Shown in pieces: positions 63,414 to 64,000 of a stretch of DNA of 64,000 nt (position 1 is its first letter; each line of letters begins with the position of its first letter). Source of the DNA: Lactobacillus sp. ESL0791. Its GTDB lineage: Bacteria > Bacillota > Bacilli > Lactobacillales > Lactobacillaceae. Made by a program: the position numbers and the translations under genes. Below the pieces are notes generated by a model. The model ran no database searches. It was not told the origin of the DNA and saw nothing but the letters and a program-made list of their open reading frames with translations. The DNA lies in the NCBI RefSeq assembly GCF_029433255.1, contig NZ_JAQTHU010000001.1, positions 620,001-684,000 of the forward strand, written 5' to 3'.

Positions 63414-63839
63414 ATGGTAGTTTCTTTAAGTGCATTAGCAGGATTAATTGCTGCTGGCGTGTTTCTAATTTTAGTACTTTTCACTATCCCACTGCTTGTG
63501 CGGATGACAAAAGCAGTTAAAGAAGCCAATAAGGCGCTTCAGTCAACCGATGAGGCAATTAAGAAGTTGACAGATGATGTTGACGGCCTGCTTGATCAGA
63601 CTAGCAGCCTGCTGGATAAAACCAATTCATTGATGGCCGATGTTGATAATAAAATGCAAACATTGGATCCGGTAGTTAAAGCGGCTGCTGATCTTGGTGA
63701 AAGTGTTTCGGCGGTGAATGCTTCTTCGAGGAAGATGGCAAAACGCGTCAGCAATGCACATATTGGACGTACCGGCTTTGTTTCCTCCGTACTAACTTCG
63801 CTTTTGGCACGACGTAAACGCCGCCGGGGCGAAGATTAA
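63414..63839 (+). CDS. DUF948 membrane protein
   Basis: 141 residues. One N-terminal TM segment, then a long coiled-coil-like region (VKEANKALQSTDEAIKKLTD, VDGLLDQTSSLLDKTN) and a basic C-terminus (RRKRRRGED). This matches DUF948 general-stress-type proteins. GGAGG precedes the ATG. It is followed after 17 bases by a YtxH-like gene, its usual partner. Confidence 0.9.
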   Translation: MVVSLSALAGLIAAGVFLILVLFTIPLLVRMTKAVKEANKALQSTDEAIKKLTDDVDGLLDQTSSLLDKTNSLMADVDNKMQTLDPVVKAAADLGESVSAVNASSRKMAKRVSNAHIGRTGFVSSVLTSLLARRKRRRGED

Positions 63840-63856
63840 TAAAGGAGATAAACAGC

Positions 63857-64000
63857 ATGAGTAAATTTACAAGTTTTTTAGTTGGTACTGTTGTCGGTTG
63901 CGCAGCAGGCTTCGTGGCTGGCTCACTTTTAATAAGCGATGAAAAAATTGATAGTTTGAAGAAGAAAGTCAAGGACAACAATACGGTTCAGGACCTGAAG
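63857..64000 (+). CDS. YtxH-like protein, cut by the window end
   Basis: 48 codons are visible: a short start MSKFTSF, then a Gly/Ala/Val-rich hydrophobic segment (LVGTVVGCAAGFVAGSLLI) and a lysine-rich helix beginning SDEKIDSLKKKVK. The layout matches YtxH general-stress proteins, usually paired with DUF948. AAGGAG precedes the ATG. The 3' end lies outside the window. Confidence 0.75.
   Translation, partial: MSKFTSFLVGTVVGCAAGFVAGSLLISDEKIDSLKKKVKDNNTVQDLK

Overview
The window looks like a chromosomal segment of a Lactobacillus sensu stricto (delbrueckii/acidophilus-type group). The reasons are a low-GC Firmicute gene set (rex, CIRCE-controlled groESL, mutS-mutL-ruvA-ruvB-yajC, alaS-ireB-ruvX-DUF1292-mutS2-trxA, murI-rdgB), strong AGGAGG-type ribosome sites, and a family of secreted proteins with SLAP (S-layer attachment) modules typical of these lactobacilli. 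I cannot name the species from sequence alone.

Layout. 1-3127 (minus): ABC ATPase, ABC-2 permease, LytTR regulator, DUF3021 protein and a membrane protein broken by one stop codon. Three direct repeats with an exact 21-base period lie upstream. 3393-7520: rex, a small membrane protein, a secreted protein and groES-groEL with two CIRCE operators. 7702-11194: a mini-ORF resembling a truncated Rgg regulator, then a five-gene ABC export operon. 11394-13655: DUF969, DUF979 and pcp. 13914-17082: a two-gene ABC exporter. 17296-19303: an AT-rich island with a structured upstream region and an Abi-type reverse transcriptase. 19410-26052: mutS-mutL-ruvA-ruvB-yajC. 26176-28810: a leader peptide with four Leu codons and alternative hairpins ahead of a three-gene ABC exporter. 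28940-34481: four SLAP protein genes, one a mosaic, with insertion-element remnants. 34693-38001: a RelB antitoxin with a nonsense-broken toxin, an ABC exporter (minus) and an intact YefM-YoeB pair. 38137-43073: zwf, dinB, nrnA and a DEAD-box helicase. 43205-48618: an orphan HicB-like protein, a membrane protein, a large SLAP protein, a histidine phosphatase and a decayed SLAP pseudogene. 48674-53566: an AT-rich restriction-modification cassette flanked by two nearly identical promoter plus T-box leaders. 53588-63839: alaS through DUF948, with a YtxH-like gene cut by the window end.

Most striking is the R-M cassette. A type IIS-like endonuclease and an HTH-double-adenine-methyltransferase fusion sit between two copies of the alaS T-box leader. 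Restriction expression may therefore read tRNA-Ala charging, while alaS keeps its own full leader. The second defence candidate is the Abi-type reverse transcriptase behind a foldable upstream RNA. The third strong signal is the Leu-codon leader and attenuator before the ABC exporter at 26317. None of these functions is demonstrated here; they are read from sequence.
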